Below, one piece after another: positions 25,442-34,992 of a DNA stretch of 64,000 bases. Position 1 is the first letter of the stretch. Every line of letters begins with the position of its first letter. This DNA is from Bacteroidales bacterium (GTDB taxonomy: Bacteria > Bacteroidota > Bacteroidia > Bacteroidales > 4484-276). The notes beneath the pieces are model-generated. The model was not told the DNA's origin. It searched no databases and saw only the letters and a program-made list of their open reading frames with translations. The stretch is taken from assembly GCA_035647615.1 (NCBI GenBank), contig DASRND010000017.1:41770-105769 (forward strand), in the 5' to 3' direction. The translations under genes and the position numbers were made by a program.

Positions 25442-26416
25442 ATGAGCTCATCATCATTTAAAGTACGATTGGGATTGTTTGTTGCCGGAGGATTTGTACT
25501 CCTTATTCTGGGCATATTCCTGATTGGAAGACAGAAAAACTTATTCAATCCGGTGTTCAAGCTTACCACTACCTTCTATAATGTAAGCGGGTTGCAGGTT
25601 GGAAATAATGTCCGTTTTTCGGGTATTAATATTGGAACAGTTGACAAAATCAAAATTATCAACGATTCGACCATACAGGTTGGCATGATCATCAAAGAAG
25701 ATGTACAGCAATTTATAAAAACAGACTGCCTGGCTACAATTGGTTCCGAGGGAATTATTGGCGATCGTGTTTTGATTATAACACAAGGTTCCGCCAACGC
25801 CGCGTCGGTCATAACAGGGCAAATACTTTTGTCGTCGGAGCCGGTTGAAATGGATGCCATTATTGCAAGCCTTCAAATATCAGCGGTAAATGCCGAGGTA
25901 ATAACAAAACAGTTAGCCGAAATAATGATCGATGTCAACCACGGCAAAGGAACGATAGGAAGACTAATACAGGACTCGACCATTGCGGAAAACATCAGTG
26001 ACATCATCATTAATTTTAAAGATATCAGCACGGGTGCAGAGGAAAAACTTACCATTATCATGGACAACCTGAATACAAACATTGATTCCATTATGGCCAG
26101 CCTCAATTTGACGGCGGCCAATACGGAGATGACTTCCGGGCAAATGAACGCGATCATGACGGAAATTAATGAAGGCGACGGTACCCTCGGATTGCTGGTG
26201 CGGGATACTGCCATGTCGGGGGATCTTAGCCAGACTTTTGAAAACTTGAAAGAGAGCAGTAAAAGCCTGAGTGAAAATTTGACAGCACTAAAAAATAGCT
26301 TTCTTCTCAGGGGATATTTCAAAAGACAGGAAAAGAAGAAAAGAAAGGAAGAAGAGAAACAGCTTAAGATAAATCAAAATTTCCCTAAAGGTAATATAAA
26401 AGAAGAGGAGAAATAA
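25442..26416 (+). CDS. mlaD: MCE-domain substrate-binding protein (MlaD-like)
   Basis: This 324-residue protein has an N-terminal membrane anchor at about residues 9-27, a single MCE domain at about 38-120 (TTFYNVSGLQVGNNVRFSGINIG, IVGDRV-like segment EGIIGDRVLIITQG), and a long helical region to the end. The helical part carries two similar segments, DVNHGKGTIGRLIQDS and EINEGDGTLGLLVRDT, and finishes with a very charged Lys/Glu-rich tail. MCE proteins form hexameric rings in the periplasm that shuttle lipids. It is the last of three genes in the mlaE-mlaF-mlaD operon. Confidence 0.93.
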   Translation: MSSSSFKVRLGLFVAGGFVLLILGIFLIGRQKNLFNPVFKLTTTFYNVSGLQVGNNVRFSGINIGTVDKIKIINDSTIQVGMIIKEDVQQFIKTDCLATIGSEGIIGDRVLIITQGSANAASVITGQILLSSEPVEMDAIIASLQISAVNAEVITKQLAEIMIDVNHGKGTIGRLIQDSTIAENISDIIINFKDISTGAEEKLTIIMDNLNTNIDSIMASLNLTAANTEMTSGQMNAIMTEINEGDGTLGLLVRDTAMSGDLSQTFENLKESSKSLSENLTALKNSFLLRGYFKRQEKKKRKEEEKQLKINQNFPKGNIKEEEK

Positions 26417-26528
26417 GAACGATGGAATGCTGGAGGAGAATTAATTTTTTTTTAAAAGCTCTGATATAAAATGCTGGGTTCAATTTTAATTAAAAATGTC
26501 AATAAGCTCCTCCCCTTTCACCCCCCAG

Positions 26529-26600
26529 TCCGCCGGCTGGCGGAGGAGCAGCCAACGCACAAGCGAAAGTGTGCGTGAGACTTCTCCGCCGGCTGGCGGA
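26529..26600. repeat. BIME-like pair of palindromes around a central hairpin
   Basis: The 16-base palindromic unit TCCGCCGGCTGGCGGA occurs at 26529-26544 and again at 26585-26600. Between them, ACGCACA (26555-26561) and TGTGCGT (26570-26576) form another hairpin. The GC-rich unit contrasts with the AT-rich surroundings. The arrangement resembles bacterial REP/BIME elements. It sits between mlaD and the Omp85-like gene and may affect transcription or mRNA stability there. Confidence 0.75.
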
Positions 26601-26690
26601 AATGAGGGGTAGCGTGGGCAATTTGATTGGGGCTGATAAAAAAACTAAATAGTTAAGAACAACAAGACATTACATGAAACGGGATAGGCT

Positions 26691-28565
26691 ATGTACGTCA
26701 GAGTATTATTTATCGTGTTTTTCGCCTCATACTTTATCGGGCAGGTACATGCACAAGAACCTGTTCCCGTTGCTGATTCGGCTATGGTCACACGCGATTC
26801 GTTGCGGGCTGTCAGGGATTCTATAAGGATTGAAAATGATTCGATACGCTATGGTGCCATCGAAGGCTTCTCAAAAAAGAAAAGATTCACCAAATTTCTC
26901 TATCGCTTATTACTAAAAGAAGCTCCAGCCGAGAAAACCCGAAAAGCAAAAAGGAGTAAAAGTATTGTACCGAAACCTTATTTGAAGAATGAAGGGAAGA
27001 TTGTCAGAGATATTCATGTAGTTACATTCGATCCTTTTGGCCATTACGTCCAGGATACCTCTTTGCATCCGAAGAGTTGGCTGATGAAAACAGGCAACGC
27101 ACTGCATGTAAAGACGAAGGAGACGACCATCCAAAACATGTTGCTATTCCGAAAAGGTGACCGCTATGATTCTTTGGCAGTGCAGGAATCAGAGCGACTG
27201 ATCCGATCCCAAAAATATCTGCGGGACGTTGAACTCTTTACAATGCCCGCTTCCAAAGGTTCTGACTCGCTCGATGTATATGTCTGGACATGGGACGTAT
27301 GGAGCTTAGTCCCGGGTTTCGACCTTTCGGGTAATTCCACTATATTGGATTTAACGGATAATAATTTAGCCGGCCTGGGGCATCGCTTCCGGACAGACCT
27401 AAAATGGGACAAACCTACGGGCACCAATTTTACACGCTTCAGCTATTTGGTTCCCAATATCAAAGCCTCATACATAAGCGCCAGAGCCGAATATTATTTT
27501 TCCGACAATACGTATCTTTTACGAACCATTGCCTTTGAAAGGAATTTTTATTCCCCATTGACAAAATGGGCAGGGGGCATTTTTTTTGGGCAACAGATCG
27601 CTTCGGTTTCCTATGTTCAGCAAGACACCATTCTTCACGTATCCGCGCGCAACAATATCCAGGACTACTGGGGTGCATGGTCATATCAATTGTTTAAAGG
27701 AAATTCGGTAAAGGACCGAACCAGTAATCTTATCCTGTCGGGACGGCTGCTTGTAGATAAATATCCGGAAAAATCCGGGGAATCGATGCCTGCAAATGTA
27801 TTCAACAGCCAAACTGTTTTGTTTGCCGGCATAGGTTTTACTTCGCGGCAATATATCCGCGACAGGTACATTTTTGAATTTGGAAAAATTGAGTTCGTAC
27901 CGATAGGGCGGTCTTTTGGCATAACAGGAGGTTTCGATGTTAAGCAGCAGGACCGCTGGTATCTGGGATTGCAGGCCGCATGGGGTAATTATTATCGGTT
28001 TGGCTACCTGAGCACGCATCTCGAATATGGTACATTTATAAAAGGATCAAGCTTTCAGCAGAGTGTGTTCACCGGTCGGTTAAATTACGGCACATCACTG
28101 TATCAATTGGGGAATTGGAAAGTAAGGCAGTTTTTTAAACCAACAGTAATTATTGGTTTAAACAGGTTTCCCGGTGATGACCTCACTTTTAAAGAAGATA
28201 TGAAAGGTTTTGAAGAGCTTGCTTATAATGCCACAAGCATGGTGGTGCTAACGCTACAAACCCAAAGTTATGCTCCCTGGAATCTGATAGGCTTCCACTT
28301 TGGTCCTTATTTTTTCGCATCCCTGGGAATGCTTGGCGACGAATCAACAGGATTTAGCAGAAGCCGGCTCTATTCCTTTTTTGGTTTGGGCGTTTTAATA
28401 AAAAACGATTATTTGATCTTTAGCAACTTTCAGTTTTCGCTGGCATTTTATCCTTTTGTTCCAAGCAAAGGAGCGAGTATTTTCAAAACAAATTCATTTA
28501 TAACCACAGATTATGGTTTCAGAGGTTTTGAGATATCAAAGCCTGCCGTAGTGACCTTCAATTAG
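26691..28565 (+). CDS. Omp85-like outer-membrane protein with POTRA-like domain
   Basis: This 624-residue protein has a signal peptide at residues 1-21. A charged linker follows, rich in repeats of the type DSLRAVRDSIRIENDSIRYG. One POTRA-like domain lies at about 100-200 (GKIVRDIHVVTFDPFG, NMLLFRKGDRYDSLAVQESE, SQKYLRDVELFTMP). The remainder reads as a long amphipathic beta-barrel. This layout resembles BamA/Omp85 surface antigens but with a single POTRA. It starts 274 bases after the MCE operon on the same strand and ends three bases before the convergent AraC-type gene. A role as outer-membrane partner of the MCE system is an inference from position only. Confidence 0.75.
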   Translation: MYVRVLFIVFFASYFIGQVHAQEPVPVADSAMVTRDSLRAVRDSIRIENDSIRYGAIEGFSKKKRFTKFLYRLLLKEAPAEKTRKAKRSKSIVPKPYLKNEGKIVRDIHVVTFDPFGHYVQDTSLHPKSWLMKTGNALHVKTKETTIQNMLLFRKGDRYDSLAVQESERLIRSQKYLRDVELFTMPASKGSDSLDVYVWTWDVWSLVPGFDLSGNSTILDLTDNNLAGLGHRFRTDLKWDKPTGTNFTRFSYLVPNIKASYISARAEYYFSDNTYLLRTIAFERNFYSPLTKWAGGIFFGQQIASVSYVQQDTILHVSARNNIQDYWGAWSYQLFKGNSVKDRTSNLILSGRLLVDKYPEKSGESMPANVFNSQTVLFAGIGFTSRQYIRDRYIFEFGKIEFVPIGRSFGITGGFDVKQQDRWYLGLQAAWGNYYRFGYLSTHLEYGTFIKGSSFQQSVFTGRLNYGTSLYQLGNWKVRQFFKPTVIIGLNRFPGDDLTFKEDMKGFEELAYNATSMVVLTLQTQSYAPWNLIGFHFGPYFFASLGMLGDESTGFSRSRLYSFFGLGVLIKNDYLIFSNFQFSLAFYPFVPSKGASIFKTNSFITTDYGFRGFEISKPAVVTFN

Positions 28566-28567
28566 GC

Positions 28568-29128
28568 TCAGACGTCTTCTAAATTATGCTTACGCTTTTG
28601 ACTCAGATTCCTGAAGAAGGAAGGAGTTAACCCCGTAATCTTCTTGAACTGATTGGAAAGATGTGCTACACTGCTGTATCCAAGCTTGTAGGAAATCTCC
28701 GTAAGATTAAGCTCGTCATACAATATGAGTTCTTTTGCCTTTTCAATTTTGTTAATTATAATAAACTGCTGAATGGTAATACCTTTCACTTCCGAAAACG
28801 TATTGGCAAGATAGGTGTAATCGTATCCCATTTTTCTGCTGATGTAATCAGAATCATTTTCCTTAGGCACCTCATCAGAATAATGAATCATTTCCGTAAT
28901 CACGTTTTTTACTTTTTCAATTAGAATTGCTTTCTTATCGTCCATTACCTCCAGGCCCGACTTTAACAGATTTACTTTCAACTGCTCGCGCTGTTCCACT
29001 GTTATATCCTCCAGAAAGTTAACCACGCCAAGATCGACCACGACATATTTCAGCCCCAGCTTTTTCAGCTCCTCCTTTACCATCATTATGCACCGGAGGC
29101 TCACCATGTATTTTACGTAAAGCTTCAT
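28568..29128 (-). CDS. AraC-type HTH transcriptional regulator
   Basis: This 186-residue regulator has an N-terminal domain of about 80 residues (MKLYVKYMVSLRCIMMVKEE, then a long ELKVNLLKSGLEVMDDKK-like segment). This type of N-terminus is seen in small Bacteroidota AraC proteins. The C-terminal AraC DNA-binding domain at about 95-178 has two helix-turn-helix units (YTYLANTFSEVKGITIQQFI and LTEISYKLGYSSVAHLSNQF, then GLTPSFFRN). The target is unknown; the adjacent convergent Omp85-like gene and the MCE operon are candidates. A perfect -7 element lies at 29134-29141, only five bases before the ATG, so the message may be leaderless. Confidence 0.9.
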   Translation of the reverse strand: MKLYVKYMVSLRCIMMVKEELKKLGLKYVVVDLGVVNFLEDITVEQREQLKVNLLKSGLEVMDDKKAILIEKVKNVITEMIHYSDEVPKENDSDYISRKMGYDYTYLANTFSEVKGITIQQFIIINKIEKAKELILYDELNLTEISYKLGYSSVAHLSNQFKKITGLTPSFFRNLSQKRKHNLEDV

Positions 29129-29133
29129 TGCTG

Positions 29134-29141
29134 CAAAGGTA
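29134..29141 (-). promoter_or_regulatory. Probable -7 promoter element of the AraC-type gene
   Basis: On the minus strand it reads TACCTTTG, a perfect TAnnTTTG. It lies so close to the ATG at 29128 that transcription would start at or next to the start codon. Confidence 0.4.
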
Positions 29142-29275
29142 TTATAGTTTTTTTAAAAAAAAATTTACTCCCCAACTGATTGATTTCTCATGTCATTTCC
29201 TTTCATTTTAATAACTTTTAACGCTGTCTCGGTGGCTAATTTATTTCTACGCAAGTGGTACTAAAGCAGATTATT

Positions 29276-29283
29276 TAATTTTG
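29276..29283 (+). promoter_or_regulatory. Probable -7 promoter element of the CMD-family gene
   Basis: TAATTTTG matches TAnnTTTG and lies 42 bases before the ATG at 29326. Its position overlaps the TTG at 29281, so that codon is unlikely to be the start. Confidence 0.4.
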
Positions 29284-29325
29284 CCAAAACGGAACAAAAT
29301 TTCTAACGACAAAACTCAATCAGCT

Positions 29326-29646
29326 ATGCATAAAGAAATTCCAAATCACTACCAGCGTATTGCAGAACAATATCCTGAATTTTTAAAGGCAGTCGAAAAC
29401 TTGGGCGCAGCCACCAAAGGTGCGGGAACACTGAGCGAAAAAAAGGCCAATCTGGTGCAACTGGCCGCGGCCGTTGCCATCCGCAGCGAAGGCGCCGTTC
29501 ACAGCCATACACGGCAGCTTTTGCAATCCGGTAACGATGCCGCCGAAATCCGTCACGCCATCATCCTGCTCACCTCCACCATTGGCTTCCCGGCGGTGAT
29601 GGCTGACCTTTCATGGGCCAACGATGTAATCAGGGAATTTGAATAA
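29326..29646 (+). CDS. Carboxymuconolactone decarboxylase (CMD/AhpD-like) family protein
   Basis: This 106-residue all-helical protein of the CMD family has the core ANLVQLAAAVAIRSEGAVHSH followed by TRQLLQSGNDAAEIRHAI and a C-terminal helix with ADLSWANDVIREF. In the redox-active AhpD branch the first segment carries CxxC; here it is EGAVHSH with no Cys, so a peroxidase-reductase role is unlikely. The start is placed at ATG 29326 (MHKEIPNHYQ). The function is not known. The gene converges with the following serine hydrolase, their stops lying almost next to each other. Confidence 0.88.
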   Translation: MHKEIPNHYQRIAEQYPEFLKAVENLGAATKGAGTLSEKKANLVQLAAAVAIRSEGAVHSHTRQLLQSGNDAAEIRHAIILLTSTIGFPAVMADLSWANDVIREFE

Positions 29647-29648
29647 AG

Positions 29649-31169
29649 CTAATCCACGAACACTTTGGTAAAATCGTAAGTGGTATATTCAAGCCTGTCG
29701 GCTACCTTGAGGGTAAATCCGTGTACCTGCCCATCTTTCACAACAAAAGGAAACACTTCGGTGCCCATGCGCGACGGATAATAGGTGCACAAAAACCTGT
29801 CGCCGGAAAGATGCTGCAAAGTTGCTTTCAGGTCGGGATTATGTTCGAACTGGATCAGCAACGAATCGCCCGATACGCTTACGCGGATGCTCCCGTAGAT
29901 TTCATTATGGTAGGGACCGGAAAACACATTGAGCGGCAACGAAGGCTGGAAATTCATCGCCACCGTATCGCGCCATTGTTGAATTTGTTGGTTTGCATTG
30001 TGCTGCCGCCGATTGTAAAGCTGCAAATATCGGCTGCTGTAATTGCCAAAAGGTTTATCAAGAAAAGCGTCGAGAATTTCGTCTTTCAACGCATCGTAAA
30101 ACCAATTCTCGTCGGAGTTGGTTAACACCACGATGCCGAGATTCATTTCCGGAACCAACGTAACGCCTGTAAAAAAACCCAATATGCCACCGCCATGCGA
30201 AACCACTTCCACCTCTTTGTATTCATCGATGGACCAGCCGAGTCCATAAAATGAGTTGCGCCTCTGGATGGTTTGTGGATAACGTGTTTTGCGAATTACT
30301 TCATAAGGAATTACCTGTCGACCCTCGTAGCGACCGCTGTCGAGCTGGGCAATAGCCCAATGGCTAAGATCATTTACCGACGAACTCATCGAAGCCGCCG
30401 GACCGATCACATCGATGTTTGTATGTGGAAATACCGTGAGTACACCTTGCTGAAGCGTATGCGCAGAAGCTATATTTTGTTGCTGTTGCAAATTTTCTGA
30501 GAGCATCAATGTGCGATTCATGTCGAGCGGCTGCAGCAACTGGTTTTCGATAAAATTATTCCACGGCTTTCCTGTGATACTTTCGATACATTGGCCTGCC
30601 CAAAAATAGCCTGCATTGCAATAGCCGTAACGCTCACGAAATTCGTATTGGGGAATTATTAAAGGGAACTTTTCGTAAATCTCTTCGGTTTTCAGATTGG
30701 AATAAAAGTACAGAAAGTCGCGCTGAAAAGTACCCAGCCCCAGCCGGTGCGAAAGCACATCGGCAATGGCGACATGCTGTGTCACCCAGGGATCGTTCAT
30801 GGCAAAGCCGGGCACATGATCCACTACTTTGTCGGTGATTTTGCATTTTTTCTGATGCTCGAGCATGGCCACTGCGGTGGCTGTAAATGATTTGGTATTG
30901 CTGGCGATCATAAAAAGCGTATTGGCATCCACCGAATCGGGCAGGCGATGATCGCGCAATCCATAACCTTTGGCCACGAGCACCTTGCCGTCTTTAACAA
31001 TGGCCACCGCCACTCCGGGCAGGTTCCAGTCGGCTAAAGCATCGAGCACGTATTGGTCGAGATGCTCACTTACAAATTCAGGAACAGCGGCAGACTGCTG
31101 CGCCTGCGCGGTGATTCCGACGCTAATCAGCAGCAAGGAAAGGGATAGTAAAAAGTAGTAGTGTTTCAT
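29649..31169 (-). CDS. Class C beta-lactamase-related serine hydrolase with C-terminal extension
   Basis: This 506-residue exported serine hydrolase has a signal peptide at residues 1-23. The SxxK motif is SNTKSF at about 91-96, the Tyr motif is GYCNAGY near residue 190, and the third motif is VSHGGGILGFFTG near 323-335. The last 130 residues form a beta-rich domain of the DUF3471 type (PLNVFSGPYHNEIYGSIRVS). Such proteins act on D-amino-acid peptides or esters, but no substrate can be chosen. A TAATTTTG element at 31220-31227 (minus) is a plausible promoter. Confidence 0.88.
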   Translation of the reverse strand: MKHYYFLLSLSLLLISVGITAQAQQSAAVPEFVSEHLDQYVLDALADWNLPGVAVAIVKDGKVLVAKGYGLRDHRLPDSVDANTLFMIASNTKSFTATAVAMLEHQKKCKITDKVVDHVPGFAMNDPWVTQHVAIADVLSHRLGLGTFQRDFLYFYSNLKTEEIYEKFPLIIPQYEFRERYGYCNAGYFWAGQCIESITGKPWNNFIENQLLQPLDMNRTLMLSENLQQQQNIASAHTLQQGVLTVFPHTNIDVIGPAASMSSSVNDLSHWAIAQLDSGRYEGRQVIPYEVIRKTRYPQTIQRRNSFYGLGWSIDEYKEVEVVSHGGGILGFFTGVTLVPEMNLGIVVLTNSDENWFYDALKDEILDAFLDKPFGNYSSRYLQLYNRRQHNANQQIQQWRDTVAMNFQPSLPLNVFSGPYHNEIYGSIRVSVSGDSLLIQFEHNPDLKATLQHLSGDRFLCTYYPSRMGTEVFPFVVKDGQVHGFTLKVADRLEYTTYDFTKVFVD

Positions 31170-31219
31170 TTTTGATAAATAAATATTACAGTTTTAAATA
31201 GAACATCCTTTTCGGGCTT

Positions 31220-31227
31220 CAAAATTA
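31220..31227 (-). promoter_or_regulatory. Probable -7 promoter element of the serine hydrolase gene
   Basis: On the minus strand it reads TAATTTTG, matching TAnnTTTG, 50 bases upstream of the ATG at 31169. No clear -33 element is seen. Confidence 0.35.
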
Positions 31228-31322
31228 GCAATATCACCGAAAACATTTAAAACAATCACTTACCAAACCCATGCGTTGCCCGGTTCGTCACGAAGATTTG
31301 AGGAAATCGACATTATGAGGGA

Positions 31323-31353
31323 TTTGCCTTTCGGCATGAAACGCTTACTTTTG
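31323..31353 (+). promoter_or_regulatory. Canonical Bacteroidota promoter of mfd
   Basis: A -33 TTTG at 31323-31326 and a -7 TACTTTTG at 31346-31353 are separated by 19 bases, matching the Bacteroides sigma consensus TTTG...TAnnTTTG. Transcription would start near 31360, about 14 bases before the TTG start of mfd. Confidence 0.75.
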
Positions 31354-31373
31354 CAAATCCAAAAAAATAATCA

Positions 31374-34300
31374 TTGAACACAGCAGAGATTCTCGAACAT
31401 TATACCAGCAACAGCCAGGTACGGCAGATGGCCGAACTGCTGCTACAAGAGCAGTTACAGCGGGTGCATCTGTCGGGCGGCAAGGGATCGCAACGCGCTT
31501 TTGTAGCTGCCAGCGTGATGCAAACTCTCAAAGGCACGCAGGTTTTTGTCCTTCCCGACAAGGAATCGGCAGCCTATTTTCATAATGATCTGGAAAGCCT
31601 CTTTGGCGAGCGCGACAAAGAATACAGCAGACGCAAGGTGCTCTTTTTCCCTACCTCTTACAAAAGGCCTTATGAAATAGAAAAAACGGATGCTTCCAAT
31701 ATTTTGCTGCGCAGCGAGGTGCTCAACAAGCTGCACGGACGGAAGCACAACTTTGCCGTTGTAACCTATCCCGAGGCGCTGGCCGAAAAAGTGGTGACCA
31801 AACTGGTGGTCGCCAAAAATACGCTGAACATTAAAAAAGGCGACCGCCTCACGCTGGAGTTTACGCAGGAAGCGCTTGCCGATCTAAAATTTGACCTTGT
31901 GGATTTTGTGGTAGAACCCGGACAATATGCTGTTCGCGGCGGCATCATCGACATCTTTTCTTTTTCGAGCGACTACCCGTACCGCATCGAATTTTTTGGT
32001 GATGAGATCGAATCCATCCGCACTTTTGAGCCGGGCAATCAGCTCTCGCTAACAATGCACAACAGCGTATCGGTGATGCCCGACCTGCAGAAACGCGACC
32101 AGAGCGAGGAGAAAATTCCTTTTACATCCTTCGTAGCCGCCGGCACCACTTTCTGGTTCGACGATATGCATTATACCTTTGAAAGGATGAATCTGGAGAT
32201 GGACAAAGCGCTGGAAGCTTTCGATATTTCTGTATTAAAAATAAAAACCGATCCGCACCAATTCTTTATTAATGGCGACACTTTCGTAGCTCAGGTGCTG
32301 GAGTTTTCGGTTGTCGAATTTGGTACCGCCACCATGCTCGACGCCACCGCCAACTTCCATTTCGATGTGTTTCCGCAGCCCTCTTTCAACAAGAATTTCG
32401 ATCTTTTTATAAAACAGTTACACCAAAACACGCTTAACGGCCTCGACAATATAATATTTGCAACCAGCCTGAAGCAGGTGGAGCGGCTGAATGCCATCCT
32501 GAGCGACGCCATCAAAAAAGACAACACTCCAAGCCATCTCGAATACGAAGCCATTGCTTTGCCGGTGCACGAAGGCTTTATGGACAACACGCTTAAGCTG
32601 GCGCTATTTACCGATCATCAGATTTTTGACCGGTACCACCGTTTTCATCTTCGCGAAAGCAACAAAGGACGTCAGGCGCTGACGCTAAAAGAAATTTACG
32701 ACCTGCAGCCCGGCGACTTCGTTACACACATCGACCATGGCGTTGGGCGCTTCGATGGTCTCGAAACGGTGGATAATCAAGGCAAAGAGCAGGAAGCCAT
32801 ACGTTTGGTGTACCAAAATGGCGATCTGCTTTATGTGAGCATCCACTCGCTGCATCGTATTTCTAAGTTTGTAGGAAAAGAAGGGATGCCGCCGACACTC
32901 AACAGATTGGGTTCAAATAATTGGAACCGCCTGAAGGAGCGCACCCGGAAAAAGGTGAAGGACATCGCCCGCGAGCTGATCAAGCTTTATGCTGAACGGA
33001 AGCGTGCCAAAGGCTTTTCCTTTGCACCCGACTCCTACCTGCAGCACGAGCTGGAAGCATCGTTTATTTACGAAGATACTCCCGACCAATACACGGCCAC
33101 GCAGGACGCCAAAAGCGACATGGAAAAAGAATATCCGATGGACCGGCTGGTTTGTGGTGATGTAGGATTTGGAAAAACAGAAGTGGCCATGCGCACCGCT
33201 TTCAAAGCAGTTACCGACAGCAAACAGGTGGCTGTAATGGTGCCCACCACCATCCTAGCTTTGCAACATTATAAAACTTTCAAAAAACGACTTAAAGACT
33301 TTCCTGTAAACGTCGAATACATCAACCGCTTCAAGTCGGCCAAAGAGCAGTCGCGCATTATCGAAGAGCTGGAAGAAGGCAAAATTGATATCCTCATCGG
33401 CACCCACAAGCTGGTGTCAAAAAAAATAAAATTCCGCGACCTGGGGCTGCTCGTCATCGACGAGGAGCAGAAATTTGGTGTAAGTGTAAAAGAAAAGCTC
33501 AAGCAAATGAAGGTGAATGTGGACACGCTCACCCTCACCGCCACGCCCATTCCGCGCACGTTGCAGTTTTCGCTGATGGGTGCCCGCGACCTTTCGGTAA
33601 TCAACACACCGCCGCCCAACCGCATCCCCATCCATACCGAAGTGCGCGGCTTTGGCGAAGAGGTCATCAGCGAGGCCATCAATTACGAAGTGTCGCGCAA
33701 CGGGCAGGTTTATTTTGTGCACAACCGCGTACAAAATATCGCCGAAGTAGCCGACATGCTCCGCAAGTTTTGTCCCGGCGTAAAAATCGGAATTGGCCAC
33801 GGGCAGATGGACGGGAAACATCTGGAACAGGTGATGCTCGACTTTATCGAAGGCGACTACGATGTGCTGGTAGCTACCACCATCATCGAAAACGGGCTCG
33901 ACATTCCCAACGCCAACACCATCATCATCAACGACGCCCAGAACTTCGGCCTGAGCGACCTGCACCAACTACGCGGGCGCGTGGGACGTGCCAACAAGCA
34001 AGCTTTTTGCTACCTGCTTTCCCCGCCACTGTCCTCCCTCACCACCGAAGCCCGCAAACGCTTGAAAGCCATCGAGGAATTTTCTAATCTTGGAAGTGGC
34101 TTCAACATCGCCATGCGTGACCTCGACATCCGTGGCGCCGGAAACCTGCTGGGCGCCGAACAAAGTGGTTTTATCTCCGACATCGGCTACGAGATGTACC
34201 ACAAAATTTTGGATGAAGCCATGCTTGAGCTGCGCGAAGAGGAATTTAAAGATGTCTTCAGCGATCAGCCCCCACGCGACTTCGTTACCGACTGCCAGAT

Positions 34301-34757
34301 AGAAACCGACCTGCAAATTCTTATCCCGAAAGATTATGTAGCTGTAACCACCGAGCGACTTAGCCTTTATAAGGAACTCGACAACGTGGCCAGCGAAGAA
34401 GCGCTGCAACGTTTTGCTAAGCGCCTCACCGACCGCTTTGGAGCTTTCCCTGCCGAAGTGGACTCGCTCTTCGATACGATCCGCGTGCGCTGGATAGCCC
34501 GCAAGATAGGTCTTGAAAAAGTAGTTTTGAAAAATGAAAAAATGATTGGATATTTTGTGGGAACCCAGGAGTCGGGGTATTACCAGTCGGAGGCTTTTGG
34601 ATTCGTCCTCAACTACATGAAAAATAACCCGGTGGCTTTTCGCATGCACCAGACAGAAAGCAAGCTGCGGCTGATTTTCGACAAAGTGCCCGATGTAGCC
34701 ACAGCGCTCAAAAAACTACAACCGCTCCTCAAGTCTGGCCAGGAAGTGCCAGCTTAG
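31374..34757 (+). CDS. mfd: Transcription-repair coupling factor Mfd
   Basis: Mfd (1127 residues) is an ATP-driven translocase that removes RNA polymerase stalled at DNA damage and recruits UvrA. In order, there is a UvrB-like N-terminal region, an RNA-polymerase-interacting (CarD-like) domain at about 445-510 ([20 protein letters not shown]), and helicase motifs with Walker [14 protein letters not shown] near residue 596 and DEEQ near residue 697. These are followed by [12 protein letters not shown], the motif VI region [10 protein letters not shown], and the C-terminal TRCF domain. The start is TTG at 31374: there is a stop just upstream in frame, [10 protein letters not shown] fits the family N-terminus, and a canonical promoter leaves only a short leader. 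The stop overlaps the tatA stop by three bases, convergent. Confidence 0.97.
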   Translation: MNTAEILEHYTSNSQVRQMAELLLQEQLQRVHLSGGKGSQRAFVAASVMQTLKGTQVFVLPDKESAAYFHNDLESLFGERDKEYSRRKVLFFPTSYKRPYEIEKTDASNILLRSEVLNKLHGRKHNFAVVTYPEALAEKVVTKLVVAKNTLNIKKGDRLTLEFTQEALADLKFDLVDFVVEPGQYAVRGGIIDIFSFSSDYPYRIEFFGDEIESIRTFEPGNQLSLTMHNSVSVMPDLQKRDQSEEKIPFTSFVAAGTTFWFDDMHYTFERMNLEMDKALEAFDISVLKIKTDPHQFFINGDTFVAQVLEFSVVEFGTATMLDATANFHFDVFPQPSFNKNFDLFIKQLHQNTLNGLDNIIFATSLKQVERLNAILSDAIKKDNTPSHLEYEAIALPVHEGFMDNTLKLALFTDHQIFDRYHRFHLRESNKGRQALTLKEIYDLQPGDFVTHIDHGVGRFDGLETVDNQGKEQEAIRLVYQNGDLLYVSIHSLHRISKFVGKEGMPPTLNRLGSNNWNRLKERTRKKVKDIARELIKLYAERKRAKGFSFAPDSYLQHELEASFIYEDTPDQYTATQDAKSDMEKEYPMDRLVCGDVGFGKTEVAMRTAFKAVTDSKQVAVMVPTTILALQHYKTFKKRLKDFPVNVEYINRFKSAKEQSRIIEELEEGKIDILIGTHKLVSKKIKFRDLGLLVIDEEQKFGVSVKEKLKQMKVNVDTLTLTATPIPRTLQFSLMGARDLSVINTPPPNRIPIHTEVRGFGEEVISEAINYEVSRNGQVYFVHNRVQNIAEVADMLRKFCPGVKIGIGHGQMDGKHLEQVMLDFIEGDYDVLVATTIIENGLDIPNANTIIINDAQNFGLSDLHQLRGRVGRANKQAFCYLLSPPLSSLTTEARKRLKAIEEFSNLGSGFNIAMRDLDIRGAGNLLGAEQSGFISDIGYEMYHKILDEAMLELREEEFKDVFSDQPPRDFVTDCQIETDLQILIPKDYVAVTTERLSLYKELDNVASEEALQRFAKRLTDRFGAFPAEVDSLFDTIRVRWIARKIGLEKVVLKNEKMIGYFVGTQESGYYQSEAFGFVLNYMKNNPVAFRMHQTESKLRLIFDKVPDVATALKKLQPLLKSGQEVPA

Positions 34758-34942
34758 TCTTTGGGATTGTCGTCCGGTTTCTCGTCGTCTTTTACACCAT
34801 CTTTAAATTCTTTGATACCCTTGCCGATGCCACGCATCAGTTCCGGTATTTTGCGTCCGCCGAAAAGCAGCAGAATCACTACCAGAATAACGATGATCTC
34901 GAAAGCTCCGGGCGCCCAAGCGGTGATGATATGGTAATTCAT
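34754..34942 (-). CDS. tatA: Twin-arginine translocase subunit TatA/TatE
   Basis: This 62-residue membrane protein of the Sec-independent (Tat) export system multimerises to let folded proteins cross the inner membrane. It has one N-terminal membrane helix ([20 protein letters not shown]) ending in the family hinge FGGRKIPEL. An amphipathic helix follows ([15 protein letters not shown]), then an acidic, Lys-rich tail. The length is usual. No tatC is nearby. Its 3' end overlaps that of mfd, and upstream lies the heptanucleotide repeat region. Confidence 0.93.
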   Translation of the reverse strand: MNYHIITAWAPGAFEIIVILVVILLLFGGRKIPELMRGIGKGIKEFKDGVKDDEKPDDNPKD

Positions 34943-34992
34943 AAAGATGAATTTTTATGTGTGGATGGCAAAGATAGAAAATTACGGAAGAA

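Noticed and set aside
29326..29646. AhpD-like peroxide-defence enzyme
   Set aside because: The CxxC motif needed for redox activity is missing, so only the wider CMD family can be assigned.
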